DNA of 64,000 bases from Pseudoalteromonas arctica A 37-1-2 (GTDB lineage Bacteria > Pseudomonadota > Gammaproteobacteria > Enterobacterales > Alteromonadaceae), in contig NZ_CP011026.1 of NCBI RefSeq assembly GCF_000238395.3, forward strand, positions 496,001 to 560,000, given 5' to 3'. The position numbers and the translations under genes were made by a program. Under the pieces are notes generated by a model that was given only the letters and a program-made list of their open reading frames with translations, ran no database searches and was not told the DNA's origin. Of the stretch, positions 36,347 through 43,783 are shown piece after piece. The first letter of the stretch is position 1, and each line of letters begins with the position of its first letter.

Positions 36347-37477
36347 TTATAATCTTGAAAAAGGGCTAACAACCCCGTTAGCACCTTGTTGTAGTACATG
36401 GGTAGGATACCCGCTGAATTAAAACGTTGAACATTTTAGCGTTCTAAATAACTCATTAACTGCGTTAAAAACTTCTCATATAGATAAACTATATTACCAA
36501 GTTTTTGCCTTGTTACTGAGCTATTTATCTATCGCTAAAATTGCTCACTAATTCAATACAGCGGGTATTATTTGCGTAGTACGCACATCACTATGGCCTA
36601 GTTGTGTTTGTACTGTGCGGATATCAGCGCCGCTTTGCAGCAAGTGCGTAGCGAAAGAGTGACGCAAAGTATGTGGCGTAACGTGTTTGTTAATTTCAGC
36701 TTTTGCTGAAGATAGTTTAACTGACTTTCTTACCCCTGAATGATCTAAGTGGTGACGTCTTATTTCTCCTGTTTCAGGGTCCGTACTTAATTTATGTGAT
36801 GGGAACAAAAACTGCCATTGTAAAGACTTATTAGCGCTTGGGTATTTTTTACTAAGTCGATGAGGCATCCATACACCGGCGTACGCATCATTTTTTAAAT
36901 CTAACTGTAAATATTCATCAACTTGAATTATTTGATTTCTTAGCATTGGTATTAATTCTTCAGCAAGTGTCACAATACGATTTTTATTACCCTTACCGTT
37001 CCAAATGCGTATGTTTTTATAGTCGAAGTCAATATCTTGAACTCTTATTTTTACTGCTTCCATCAGCCGTAAACCACTTCCATATAGCAAGCTTGCTATC
37101 AAATAATGTCGTTTATTTATATTTCTAAAAAATAGCAATACCTCAGTTTGTGTAAGTACGACAGGAAGTTTCTGTTGGCGGTTACTTTTAACGAAATTTA
37201 AATCTAATGAGAGCTCATTCTTGATAATATGTTTATATAAAAAAGCAAGTGCATTTAAAGCGGTTGCTTGTGTTCTCGCTGCCACTTTTTTAGTGACTGT
37301 TAAGTGATTTAAAAATATTTCAACTTCATTATTGCCCATACTGGTAGGGTGCCGCTTATTATGAAAATGGATATAGGCAGTAATCCAAAATACATAAGTT
37401 TCAATAGATTTTTTAGCGTAGTGATGGCTATACATATAGTTGATAATACTATTAAGAAAAGGGGATTTAGTTTTCAT
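36347..37477 (-). pseudogene. intI: Integron integrase IntI, interrupted near its C-terminus by a MITE
   Basis: A tyrosine recombinase with the IntI-specific insertion between the catalytic boxes (KKYPSANKSLQWQFLFPSHKLSTDPETG pattern, seen here as KKYPSA...STDP-TGEIRRHH), which identifies an integron integrase. Box I GSGLRLMEA, HTLRHSFATHLLQSG and LGHSDVRTTQI are intact. The next residues should hold the nucleophilic Tyr, but a ~160-bp element is inserted and the frame ends at 36548. The missing tail (THVLQQGANGVVSPFSRL, stop at 36347) survives beyond the insert in the same frame modulo 3. The start is ATG 37477 with GAGA upstream. The enzyme is almost certainly inactive. Confidence 0.9.
36407..36568. 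mobile_element. MITE-like element inserted in intI
   Basis: The 162-bp segment is bounded by perfect 10-bp inverted ends ATACCCGCTG / CAGCGGGTAT. The similarity of the two arms extends inward for about 70 bases (shared ATTTTAGCG, TAAATA, AAAACTT blocks), so the whole element can fold back. It has no coding capacity. TA at each border is compatible with an IS630/Tc1-type target. Removing all 162 bases restores the intI reading frame, although Pro then replaces the expected Tyr. Confidence 0.75.
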
Positions 37478-37489
37478 TTTAAATCTCAA

Positions 37490-37830
37490 TTAACTGTAAT
37501 TATATACAGTATTGGCGTTTTTCCTCCTAAGTCAAGAAATGAGGACATTTTCCTCTTTTTTGCATTTTAATAAAAGAACAGCCTGACTTAAAGTTTAAAG
37601 CTGGCAATGTGTTACAGGATTTGTTATTAATATGTAAAATAATTAAGGGAACATGCAAGATGCACACAATTGAACTCGTTTAACGCCGCTTCATGCTCCG
37701 CATCTGTTTTTACCGGTAAGTGCGACATTTCCTCTGAAGACGTTGTTGAACTAAGCCGCTACGCGGAGATCCTATTCTGACCATTTGAGCCACACTTACC
37801 TTGGGGTTATCCCATATTTGGAGGTAAGTC
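37490..37830. other. 341-bp region between intI and the IS91-like genes
   Basis: No gene was found. It holds the LexA box of intI, and a perfect core-like GTTTAAC (37678-37684, GTTAAAC on the other strand) adjacent to AACTCGTT, which is inversely repeated as AACGAGTT at the end of the transposase gene. The left boundary of the IS91-like element probably falls here. GAAC and CAAG tetranucleotides (about 37648-37660), favoured IS91 targets, are present. Confidence 0.5.
37494..37509 (-). promoter_or_regulatory. LexA (SOS) box upstream of intI
   Basis: CTGTAATTATATACAG is a perfect CTGT-N8-ACAG LexA site, 17 bases upstream of the intI ATG and overlapping a TATAAT on the minus strand. SOS control of integron integrases is established in Vibrio and class 1 integrons. 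Confidence 0.85.
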
Positions 37831-38664
37831 ATGAATACACTCATTGAACAAGTCAAAATTGAAATAGCCTACCGTGGTTATTCACAAAGTACCTGTAAAA
37901 GTTACTGCGAGCATTTACTTAAACTCAGCCATTATTTTAATAAACCACTCGATTTAATTACTGATGATGAGCTGAATATCTTTTTTAAAGATCCCGCCAT
38001 TCGCAAGCTCTCCAGAGCGAGTCAAAAAATACAAATAAACAGCATTTGGTTTTTGTTTAAGAATATTTTACACCGCCCACTGAACTTAGACATAGCCTTG
38101 CCTAAAGCAAAACCTCGGGCACCTACTTATTTATCGCGTGATGATATTCGACGACTTATAGAAAGTTGCACGGATATGCGCTTAAAAACATTGATAGTGG
38201 TGTGTTATGGATGTGGTTTGCGTATTGGCGAACTGCTGCGCATCAAAGTGCAAGACATCGATGGACAGCGTAAAACCATTTTAATTGAACATGGTAAAGG
38301 AGATAAGTCACGCTATGTTGTTGTATCAGATAGCGTGCTAAATCAATTACGTTGCTATTGGAAAATGTATCACCCAACGGGCTGGATGTTTTATTCACGA
38401 TGGTTAATGGATAAACCTATGTCACCCTCAAGCTTCAGAAAGGCATTGAAAAAACATGCACAAATGTGTGGTTTAAAGCACTGTAATCCACATGTATTAC
38501 GCCATGCTTATGCAACACATCAACTTGAGTTAGGGATGCCGCTTCATCAACTTCAACATCAGCTTGGTCACAGTGACATTAGAACCACGCAAAGTTACTT
38601 ACACTGGTTACCTGAATTAGGGCATGGTGGTATTGATTTACTCGCAAGTTGGGGAAACCAATGA
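37831..38664 (+). CDS. Tyrosine recombinase of an IS91-like element
   Basis: A 277-residue phage-type integrase with all catalytic positions visible: Arg in YGCGLRIGELL (about 130), HVLRHAYATH (His-x-x-Arg, about 235), LGHSDIRTT, and the nucleophile Tyr in QSYLHW (about 260). It lacks the IntI-specific insertion and is therefore distinct from the integron integrase next door. The gene overlaps the transposase start (ATGA), a pairing known from two-gene IS91-family elements. GGAGGT lies upstream of the start. Confidence 0.88.
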   Translation: MNTLIEQVKIEIAYRGYSQSTCKSYCEHLLKLSHYFNKPLDLITDDELNIFFKDPAIRKLSRASQKIQINSIWFLFKNILHRPLNLDIALPKAKPRAPTYLSRDDIRRLIESCTDMRLKTLIVVCYGCGLRIGELLRIKVQDIDGQRKTILIEHGKGDKSRYVVVSDSVLNQLRCYWKMYHPTGWMFYSRWLMDKPMSPSSFRKALKKHAQMCGLKHCNPHVLRHAYATHQLELGMPLHQLQHQLGHSDIRTTQSYLHWLPELGHGGIDLLASWGNQ

Positions 38665-39752
38665 GAGGCTTGCACCTCGCTGATATTTTAAATTCTGGCC
38701 TTGGGAATTATCGGCAGCACCACATAATGAGTTATCAGCAGTTACGAGTCTGCCAACACCTTCAATCATGCAGAACGGGTCAGCTCGGTTATCAAGCATG
38801 GCAATGTGATAACTGTAGTGAAGTACAACAAATTGGGTGTAGTTGTCGAGACCGTCATTGCCCACGTTGCCAAGGGATGGCTACGGCTAAATGGGTGCAA
38901 AGACAACAAGAGGATTTATTATCGTGTCGCTATTTCCACCTTGTTTTTACGCTCCCGCATGAGTTAAATATCATTGCGCACTACAACCCAAACGCGTTGT
39001 ATCACTGTTTATTTAAAGCTGCATGGCAAACGCTGTGTAAATTTGCGAAACGAAAGAGGCATGGCCAGTTAGGCATGACAAGCGTACTGCATACGTGGGG
39101 GCAGAACTTAAGTCAGCATATTCACCTGCATTGCTTGATACCCGCAGGCGCGCTTGATAAAGCGCACTGGCATGAAATAAAAAAAGGCTATTTATACCCC
39201 GTTAAAGCATTATCAACAGTGTTTAGAGGGAAAATGCTCGCGGCGCTCAATGAATGCGATAGTTCATTCGCGAAGGTAAGCACACCAACCAAATGGTGCG
39301 TGTATAGCAAAGCCTGTTTAACGTACAGTGAAAAGCTAGTTAGTTACCTTGCTCGTTATACCCGAAAAGGCGTGATGTCAGAATCGCGATTAGTGTCAGC
39401 GACTGAAGAAACAGTGAGCTTTAAATACCGCGATTATGCAGATAACAACCGCGATAAAGTCATGACTCTGAGTTGTGATGAATTTTTACGGCGCTACTTA
39501 CAACATGTATTGCCCAAAGGGTTTATGCGCATTCGTCACTATGGCTTTTTAGCTAATGCGTGTCGCAAGCGAAAGTTAGGGTTAATAAAGGCTCAAGTAT
39601 CAGCAACCCCATGCAAAGCGGTGAAGCCGAAGGTAGAGCAAGAACGATTAATACCCCATTGGTCTTGCCAGTCATGCAAGACGGGTACCTTACGATTTAT
39701 TGGTGTGATGAATTTAGATGAGGCGACAAATAAAATAGCGCGAACGAGTTAG
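38661..39752 (+). CDS. IS91-family transposase (Y2, HUH)
   Basis: A 363-residue transposase with an N-terminal zinc-binding domain (CDNCSEVQQIGCSCRDRHCPRC, about residues 50-75) and the Y2 motif YLARYT (about residues 235-240), both tyrosines present. The HUH-type motif is in HIHLHCLIP (about 150). It drives rolling-circle transposition. The start at 38661 overlaps the recombinase stop. No frame damage is visible, so the element may be active. Element ends are not determined. Confidence 0.88.
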   Translation: MRGLHLADILNSGLGNYRQHHIMSYQQLRVCQHLQSCRTGQLGYQAWQCDNCSEVQQIGCSCRDRHCPRCQGMATAKWVQRQQEDLLSCRYFHLVFTLPHELNIIAHYNPNALYHCLFKAAWQTLCKFAKRKRHGQLGMTSVLHTWGQNLSQHIHLHCLIPAGALDKAHWHEIKKGYLYPVKALSTVFRGKMLAALNECDSSFAKVSTPTKWCVYSKACLTYSEKLVSYLARYTRKGVMSESRLVSATEETVSFKYRDYADNNRDKVMTLSCDEFLRRYLQHVLPKGFMRIRHYGFLANACRKRKLGLIKAQVSATPCKAVKPKVEQERLIPHWSCQSCKTGTLRFIGVMNLDEATNKIARTS

Positions 39753-40089
39753 CAGCCTTGCTTGCTGCATCAAATCAATAAGTTAACCTGCTTAATTGCT
39801 CAGGCTAATAGCGACTGTGCGAGCGAAAAATATCCTTGCTTAACGGTTAAACATTCGGTTTAATGAATAGATAATAAACGCTGAGCAATGCAGGGAAAGC
39901 TTAAATTATAATAGGTAAGCTTATTAAATTAGCTGATTTAGCTAGAGCCTCTAAAAAGCAAATTCCCATAGCATAAACAACACCAACTCTGACACACCGA
40001 GCAGGTAGCGCCTCAGTCCAACAAGCGATTATGCAACACAAACTGCGTGTCGCATAAATACTAAAGTGTTATATGCTCAAGGAAGAATT
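39753..40089. other. 337-bp region between the IS91-like element and the first cassette
   Basis: No gene was found. It contains a small hairpin after the transposase (CAGC...GCTG, about 39755-39770), probably the right part of the IS91-like element, and at its end the first recombination site of the array. It may include the displaced attI. Confidence 0.5.
40014..40074 (+). other. Probable attI or short attC at the head of the cassette array
   Basis: GTCCAACAAGCG (fits R''=RYYYAAC) is followed by an imperfect hairpin TTATGCAACAC / GTGTCGCATAA and the core GTTATAT (40068-40074), the same core as the attC sites downstream. It lies directly in front of the first cassette ORF. Confidence 0.45.
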
Positions 40090-40527
40090 GTGATTAAATT
40101 TCTAGTTTCTTTTTTAGTTTTACTACCGTTATTTGCACAAGCGAATACAGATTTTTGTGAGGATCATACTCCTAGAACTACAGCAACTCATGGTGGTGAA
40201 AAGTATGGCCTTGTTGTTCCAGGCAGCAAAGTTAAAAAGGCTGGTTCATGGTCACCTAAAGAAATGGTTTCACCACCATTAGCAACTTATAAAGCCTACT
40301 CTTTAGTTCAGGATTGGGCTGTTAGTAATTTGCCAAAATTTGATGGTATCGAAATTAGAAGTGTAGAGTTAGTTAAATACCATTGTCTGGTTGGTTTTTC
40401 TAAAGAGGAGTATTGGTATTACATTGTCGAATACGATCCTCTTCTTGATGGCAACAAAATGTATGGTTCAAAAAATTTCGTTGCTGTTTTAATGTCGGGC
40501 GAGGTTATTGGTGTTGAGAGCATATAA
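40090..40527 (+). CDS. Integron cassette 1: secreted protein of unknown function
   Basis: A 145-residue protein with an N-terminal signal peptide (cleavage near AQA, residue 16). The mature part has two cysteines (FCEDH and YHCLVG) that could form a disulfide, and a 'YYIVEYDPLLDG' segment near the end. No family is recognised. The GTG at 40090 follows AAGGAAG. The stop codon is part of the attC site, the compact layout expected for a gene cassette. Confidence 0.7.
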   Translation: MIKFLVSFLVLLPLFAQANTDFCEDHTPRTTATHGGEKYGLVVPGSKVKKAGSWSPKEMVSPPLATYKAYSLVQDWAVSNLPKFDGIEIRSVELVKYHCLVGFSKEEYWYYIVEYDPLLDGNKMYGSKNFVAVLMSGEVIGVESI

Positions 40528-40617
40528 CAAGCTGTTCAAGCGGGACAAAAAACAGTTTGCTGTTTCGTTCCTCAACATTTTAGCAAACAATTTTTGCCCC
40601 TTAACAGGGCGTTATGT
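40521..40617 (+). other. attC site 1
   Basis: The site is about 97 bp. It starts TAACAAG, has the mirrored central blocks CAGTTTGC / GCAAACAA around ATTTTAGC, a terminal hairpin GCCCC-TTAACA-GGGC and the core GTTATGT. It shares its layout with three further sites. Confidence 0.9.
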
Positions 40618-40660
40618 GTTTAGGATTATTCACAGTAAATTCAAGGATGGGGAGTCCAAA

Positions 40661-40846
40661 ATGAGATTTAATAATAAGCTCAATCGCGCACAACTTGGTG
40701 CTTTAACTATATGTTTAGGTACTTCACTTGGTATGTCATTTCTAGTTGGGAGTTCATCACCTTTCATAGGGCTAATGCTTGGTACAATTACCATCGGTAT
40801 TTATGTCATGATTCTTTCTGGAAAGTGGAGTGCAAAAAACACATAA
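40661..40846 (+). CDS. Integron cassette 2: small two-helix membrane protein
   Basis: A 61-residue protein with two hydrophobic helices (about 11-31 and 35-53) separated by a short SSSP turn, and a basic start (MRFNNKLNR). The ATG at 40661 is preceded by GGGGAG. The frame stays open upstream into the attC, which is not coding. No family is recognised. It is a whole cassette ending in attC2. Confidence 0.6.
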   Translation: MRFNNKLNRAQLGALTICLGTSLGMSFLVGSSSPFIGLMLGTITIGIYVMILSGKWSAKNT

Positions 40847-40943
40847 CAAGAAATTCAACAAGGACAAAAAACAGTTGGCTTTTTGTTCACTACGTTCACT
40901 TATTTTAGCCAACCATTTTTTGCCTGTTAATTAGGCGTTATGT
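40843..40943 (+). other. attC site 2
   Basis: About 101 bp. TAACAAG start, CAGTTGGCT / AGCCAACC arms around TATTTTAGC, the terminal hairpin GCCT-GTTAATT-AGGC and the core GTTATGT. Confidence 0.9.
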
Positions 40944-40965
40944 GTAAACGGATATCGTCGAGTAT

Positions 40966-41325
40966 ATGGATATTTTCAAAGGTATAGATTTCAATGACTC
41001 GTTTGTTCTCGGTTGGAGTTCGAATGCAACTGAAATCACATTCAAAATTGAGGCTAGCATTTGGCCTGATTCACCTCATTATCTAAATCCAAAACCTGAT
41101 GAATATACTTGCTACCGTATATGTGAAATTCAATTTGCGGATTTCACTTCATATTCAGGGCTTGCTGAAAAAAGTAGTGTTAAACCAAACAAAGATATAA
41201 ATGGTTCATTTGATTATGGCAATATAGATTCGTTAATTAAAACAAATCAAGGCTTTAAGGTTGTTGGTGAGTTTGGTAACTTAGAAGTTATAAACGGCAA
41301 AGTTCAGTTAAAAATTTACACATAA
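40966..41325 (+). CDS. Integron cassette 3: hypothetical cytoplasmic protein
   Basis: A 119-residue acidic protein without signal peptide or membrane segment. It is rich in aromatic and beta-type residues (FVLGWSSNATEITFKIEA), like small beta-sandwich or immunity-type proteins, but I do not recognise a family. The ribosome-binding site is weak. Its stop is inside attC3. Confidence 0.6.
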   Translation: MDIFKGIDFNDSFVLGWSSNATEITFKIEASIWPDSPHYLNPKPDEYTCYRICEIQFADFTSYSGLAEKSSVKPNKDINGSFDYGNIDSLIKTNQGFKVVGEFGNLEVINGKVQLKIYT

Positions 41326-41418
41326 CAAGCGCTTCAAACGGAAAAAATACAGCTGGCTGTTTTCACTCCGTTCAACATTTTAGCCAGCTATACTTTTCCG
41401 CTTAAGCGGGCGTTATAT
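41322..41418 (+). other. attC site 3
   Basis: About 97 bp. TAACAAG start, CAGCTGGCTG / AGCCAGCT arms, terminal palindrome CCGCTTAAGCGG and core GTTATAT. Confidence 0.9.
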
Positions 41419-41431
41419 GCCTAAGGGAACT

Positions 41432-41797
41432 ATGCGTAGAATTCTACTTTTAGCACTTATTTCGATATGTTTATTTTGTAATTCCGCAAAAGCTATTGAG
41501 CTATGTGCTAACGAAATCGATATTGATAAACCTCTTTTAGATAAACCTCTTTTAGATAAATCACTTGCTAAAGTAGCCTTGTACGCTGACAAAATTTACG
41601 GTAAAAGTTGTTTGGTTTGCGCTGAGGTTTTAGAGCTCGATAAAGACAGAATTGAGCTTCATATAACAAGCCCAACAAATAAAGATGCAATTCTAAATAC
41701 CTCTGCAACTATTGCCATAGCATTGCCAAGTGGTAAGATTCTAGAACAAAAGTTGTATCATAGTTGCAAAGTACGGACGGTGGTATCCGGCATATAA
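41432..41797 (+). CDS. Integron cassette 4: secreted Cys-containing protein with tandem repeat
   Basis: A 121-residue protein with a signal peptide (cleavage near AKA, residue 20) and four cysteines in the mature part (LCAN, SCLVC, HSC) suggesting disulfides. Residues 34-45 come from a 15-bp tandem repeat (DKPLL twice). The ATG at 41432 has AAGGGA upstream; an ATG at 41417 lies within the recombination core. No family is recognised. Confidence 0.6.
   Translation: MRRILLLALISICLFCNSAKAIELCANEIDIDKPLLDKPLLDKSLAKVALYADKIYGKSCLVCAEVLELDKDRIELHITSPTNKDAILNTSATIAIALPSGKILEQKLYHSCKVRTVVSGI
41525..41560 (+). repeat. 15-bp tandem repeat in cassette 4
   Basis: GATAAACCTCTTTTA occurs twice in direct succession plus a partial third unit (GATAAA), giving an in-frame DKPLL repeat. 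Confidence 0.9.
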
Positions 41798-41891
41798 CAA
41801 GTCATTAAAGCAGGACAAATAACAGTTGGCTTTTGCTCCTGCGTCACTTATTTTAGCCAACAATTATTTGCCTCTTAATGAGGCGTTATAT
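41794..41891 (+). other. attC site 4
   Basis: About 98 bp. TAACAAG start, CAGTTGGCT / AGCCAACA arms around TATTTTAGCC, terminal hairpin GCCTC-TTAAT-GAGGC and core GTTATAT. Confidence 0.9.
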
Positions 41892-41906
41892 TTCAAGGAA
41901 GAATCA

Positions 41907-42122
41907 ATGAAGCCTGAGGATTACAATCCTAAAGCTAAAGAAGCATTTGGTAAATCACTTATCGATATAGGTGTAGCTATATTTAAAGGCATTATATTAT
42001 TATTTACTGTTGTTCCACTTGCAGCAATATTACAAATTGCTATTAATGGCAATAAAAAATCTGTGTCATTATTTGATATGTCAAATAAACAAGACACCCA
42101 TCCTAAATTTTGCATTTTTTAA
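41907..42122 (+). CDS. Integron cassette 5, truncated: small membrane protein
   Basis: A 71-residue frame with one long hydrophobic segment (about residues 21-47), starting at ATG 41907 after AAGGAAG. The cassette has no attC at its 3' end. Its last dozen codons (NKQDTHPKFCIF) lie in the AAGACACCCATCC leader of the RAYT transposase element, so the native C-terminus has been cut off and replaced. It is probably non-functional. Confidence 0.55.
   Translation: MKPEDYNPKAKEAFGKSLIDIGVAIFKGIILLFTVVPLAAILQIAINGNKKSVSLFDMSNKQDTHPKFCIF
42091..42114 (+). repeat. RAYT leader motif, copy 1
   Basis: The 24-base motif beginning AAGACACCCATCC and ending in ATTTTGCA recurs with one substitution at 44570-44593. 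The first 9 bases are also inverted as GGGTGTCTT at 42163-42171, forming a dyad in front of the transposase start. Confidence 0.75.
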
Positions 42123-42170
42123 AATTAAAGGCTAGCCTTTATTTAGTGCAAAAAACAAGCAGGGTGTCTT

Positions 42171-43217
42171 ATGGCAATCGCAAGAAAGCGTCAAGTAAGT
42201 TTGGTTGATACAAAATACTATCACTGTATTTCACGTTGCGTGCGTCGTGCTTTTTTGTGTGGCGAAGACCGTTTTACAGGCAAGTCTTACGAGCATCGAC
42301 GAGGCTGGGTTGAAGATAGGTTGCTCGTATTAGCAAAAATATTTTGTATTGATGTATGTGCTTATGCCGTCATGAGTAATCATACCCATTTAGTATTGTA
42401 TGTTGATGATAAGAAAGCGAATAGTCTAAATGATAAAACGATTATTATTCGCTGGCATAAACTCTGTAAAGGCACATTGCTAACGCAAAAATATGTACAA
42501 GGTGAAAAGTTAAGTAAAGTTGAGCTCATCTTTTTCAACCAAACGGTTAAACAATACCGCGAACGCTTATCAAGTATCAGCTGGTTTATGCGGCTATTAA
42601 ATGAAGACATTGCTCGCAGAGCAAATAAAGAAGATAACTGCACTGGACGGTTTTATTCGCTGCCATCCATGGCGCTCACCCTTCGGGCCGCCTAAGGCGT
42701 TCAAAGTTGTTCCATACAACTTTGTGGGGAGGGTAGATTCAAATCGCAAGCATTACTAGATGAAGCAGCCCTAGCGGCCTGCATGGCGTATGTCGACTTA
42801 AATCCCATTAGAGCTAAAATGGCTAACACTCCAGAGGATTCAGGCCATACCAGCATCAAACAGCGTTTAACGTATGTAAAGGATGGTAAACAACCAAAAC
42901 AACTACAGCGCTTTGCAGGCATGCCACGTCAAATAATGCCAAAAGGGCTGCCGTTTGAGCTTAAATCGTACCTTGAACTTGTTGAATTAATAGGACGTTG
43001 TATACGAGAAAATAAGCGAGGGTATATTGAGAGTACACACTTGCCTTTGCTAGAAAGAGTGAATATATCTCCAGAAAACTGGTTAAAACTCACCACACAA
43101 TTTACGCGTGTATTTCATGGCGCAGTGGGCAGGCCAGTCTCACAAGAAGGTTATTGTGAAAACTTAAACCGAAAGCGGCGAGCGAATATCAGTAACTGCG
43201 AAAAGCTACTGGCATAA
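42171..43217 (+). pseudogene. REP-associated tyrosine transposase (RAYT, Y1), interrupted
   Basis: The Y1 HUH transposase has the SNHTHLV metal motif (about residue 65-71) and a catalytic Tyr region followed by 'WFMRLLNEDIARRANKEDNCTGRF'-type block (here ...CTGRF). The normal continuation WEGRFKSQALLDEAA-like and CMAYVDLNPIRAKM appears after a 72-bp insert at 42655-42726 that brings in a TAA stop. The insert is 24 codons long, so both halves remain in the same frame. RAYTs mobilise or maintain REP palindromes. The gene is broken. Confidence 0.85.
42655..42726. repeat. 72-bp REP-like palindromic insert inside the RAYT gene
   Basis: Three successive palindromes are visible: GCCAT-CC-ATGGC, CGCCTAAGGCG and CAAAGTTG-TTCCATA-CAACTTTG. 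Removing exactly this segment rebuilds the conserved F-W-E-G-R-F sequence of RAYTs. Confidence 0.7.
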
Positions 43218-43443
43218 AATTTAAACTACTCAGTAAAACTATTCAGTAAAAAATCACAACTGCACCATGCAGTCATTTTCATGCGTGCAATTTAGATTAA
43301 GAGCGCTAATGACTTATTTGATGGATGAAATGAAAATAACCTGTCGATAAAAGGTATGTTATTAACCTAAAAATTAAATTTAATGGCAACATTTTGTTTG
43401 TTCAATTGGAGTGGCTGTCTAGTTTATCGTAGTTCTAGTTTAT

Positions 43444-43606
43444 CTGCTAGACGATAACGCATAGCCAATTAACCCGCTTAAAAGCGTAGTTAATCAATAA
43501 AATTAAATTCAATGATGCAAAGTGCCTGCAGTATCGGCGCTTTTATTCTTGAAAAGTATTAGTATGGAGCCCCGTTTGTGTAAAAACAAGCGGGGCTTTT
43601 TTATGT
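43444..43606 (+). pseudogene. Direct repeat copy 2: remnant of the fadE 3' end and terminator
   Basis: The last 18 codons of fadE are recognisable (LLDDNA, stop, PINPLKSVVNQ) with CAG changed to TAG, followed by the same trailer and terminator as at 36158-36271. No upstream part of fadE is present here. Confidence 0.9.
43568..43602 (+). terminator. Terminator in the fadE remnant
   Basis: AGCCCCGTTTGT pairs with ACAAGCGGGGCT (one G-T pair), then a T-run; a diverged copy of the fadE terminator. Confidence 0.85.
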
Positions 43607-43783
43607 GTTTTTATAGGCAGGGATGATGACGGCTAATTTGATGGCCGTTTTTTTGTTCAATTATAGTGGTTGAATAGTTTGGTTTTGTCTTGTCTATATT
43701 ATTAAAAATTTATTATATATATTTTAAATAAAACATTTTTTCTTCTCCTATACTAATAGCTCAACAAAACAAAGGAGAATACT

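Larger units (their letters stand above)
37650..39900 (+). mobile_element. IS91-like element with accessory tyrosine recombinase (approximate limits)
   Basis: Two overlapping genes (recombinase and Y2 transposase) form the element. IS91 elements have no terminal inverted repeats, so the borders are estimates. The insertion lies between intI and the cassette array, separating the integrase from the attI/cassette junction by more than 2 kb. Confidence 0.6.
43218..43783. other. 566-bp region after the RAYT gene
   Basis: No intact gene was found. It contains the decayed second copy of the fadE 3' end with its terminator (43444-43606), another small terminator ACGGC/GCCGT followed by T7 (about 43629-43655), and the promoter region of the Cys-rich gene. 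Confidence 0.7.

Noticed and set aside
37678..37684. GTTTAAC as the integron attI core
   Set aside because: It fits RYYYAAC/GTTRRRY but is self-complementary in character, is not followed by a cassette, and lies near the presumed IS91 border. Kept only as a note.
40508..40660. N-terminal extension of cassette 2 across attC1
   Set aside because: The open frame runs through the recombination site. The GGGGAG-preceded ATG at 40661 is the natural start.
40521..41891. Repeated ~100-bp units resembling a CRISPR-like array
   Set aside because: Spacing equals gene cassettes (about 325-540 bp), the units have integron core sites and internal arms, and no cas genes are near. They are attC sites.
42171..42695. 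Intact short transposase, with a separate gene at 42783-43217
   Set aside because: Both frames are the two halves of one RAYT split by a 72-bp in-frame insert with a stop.
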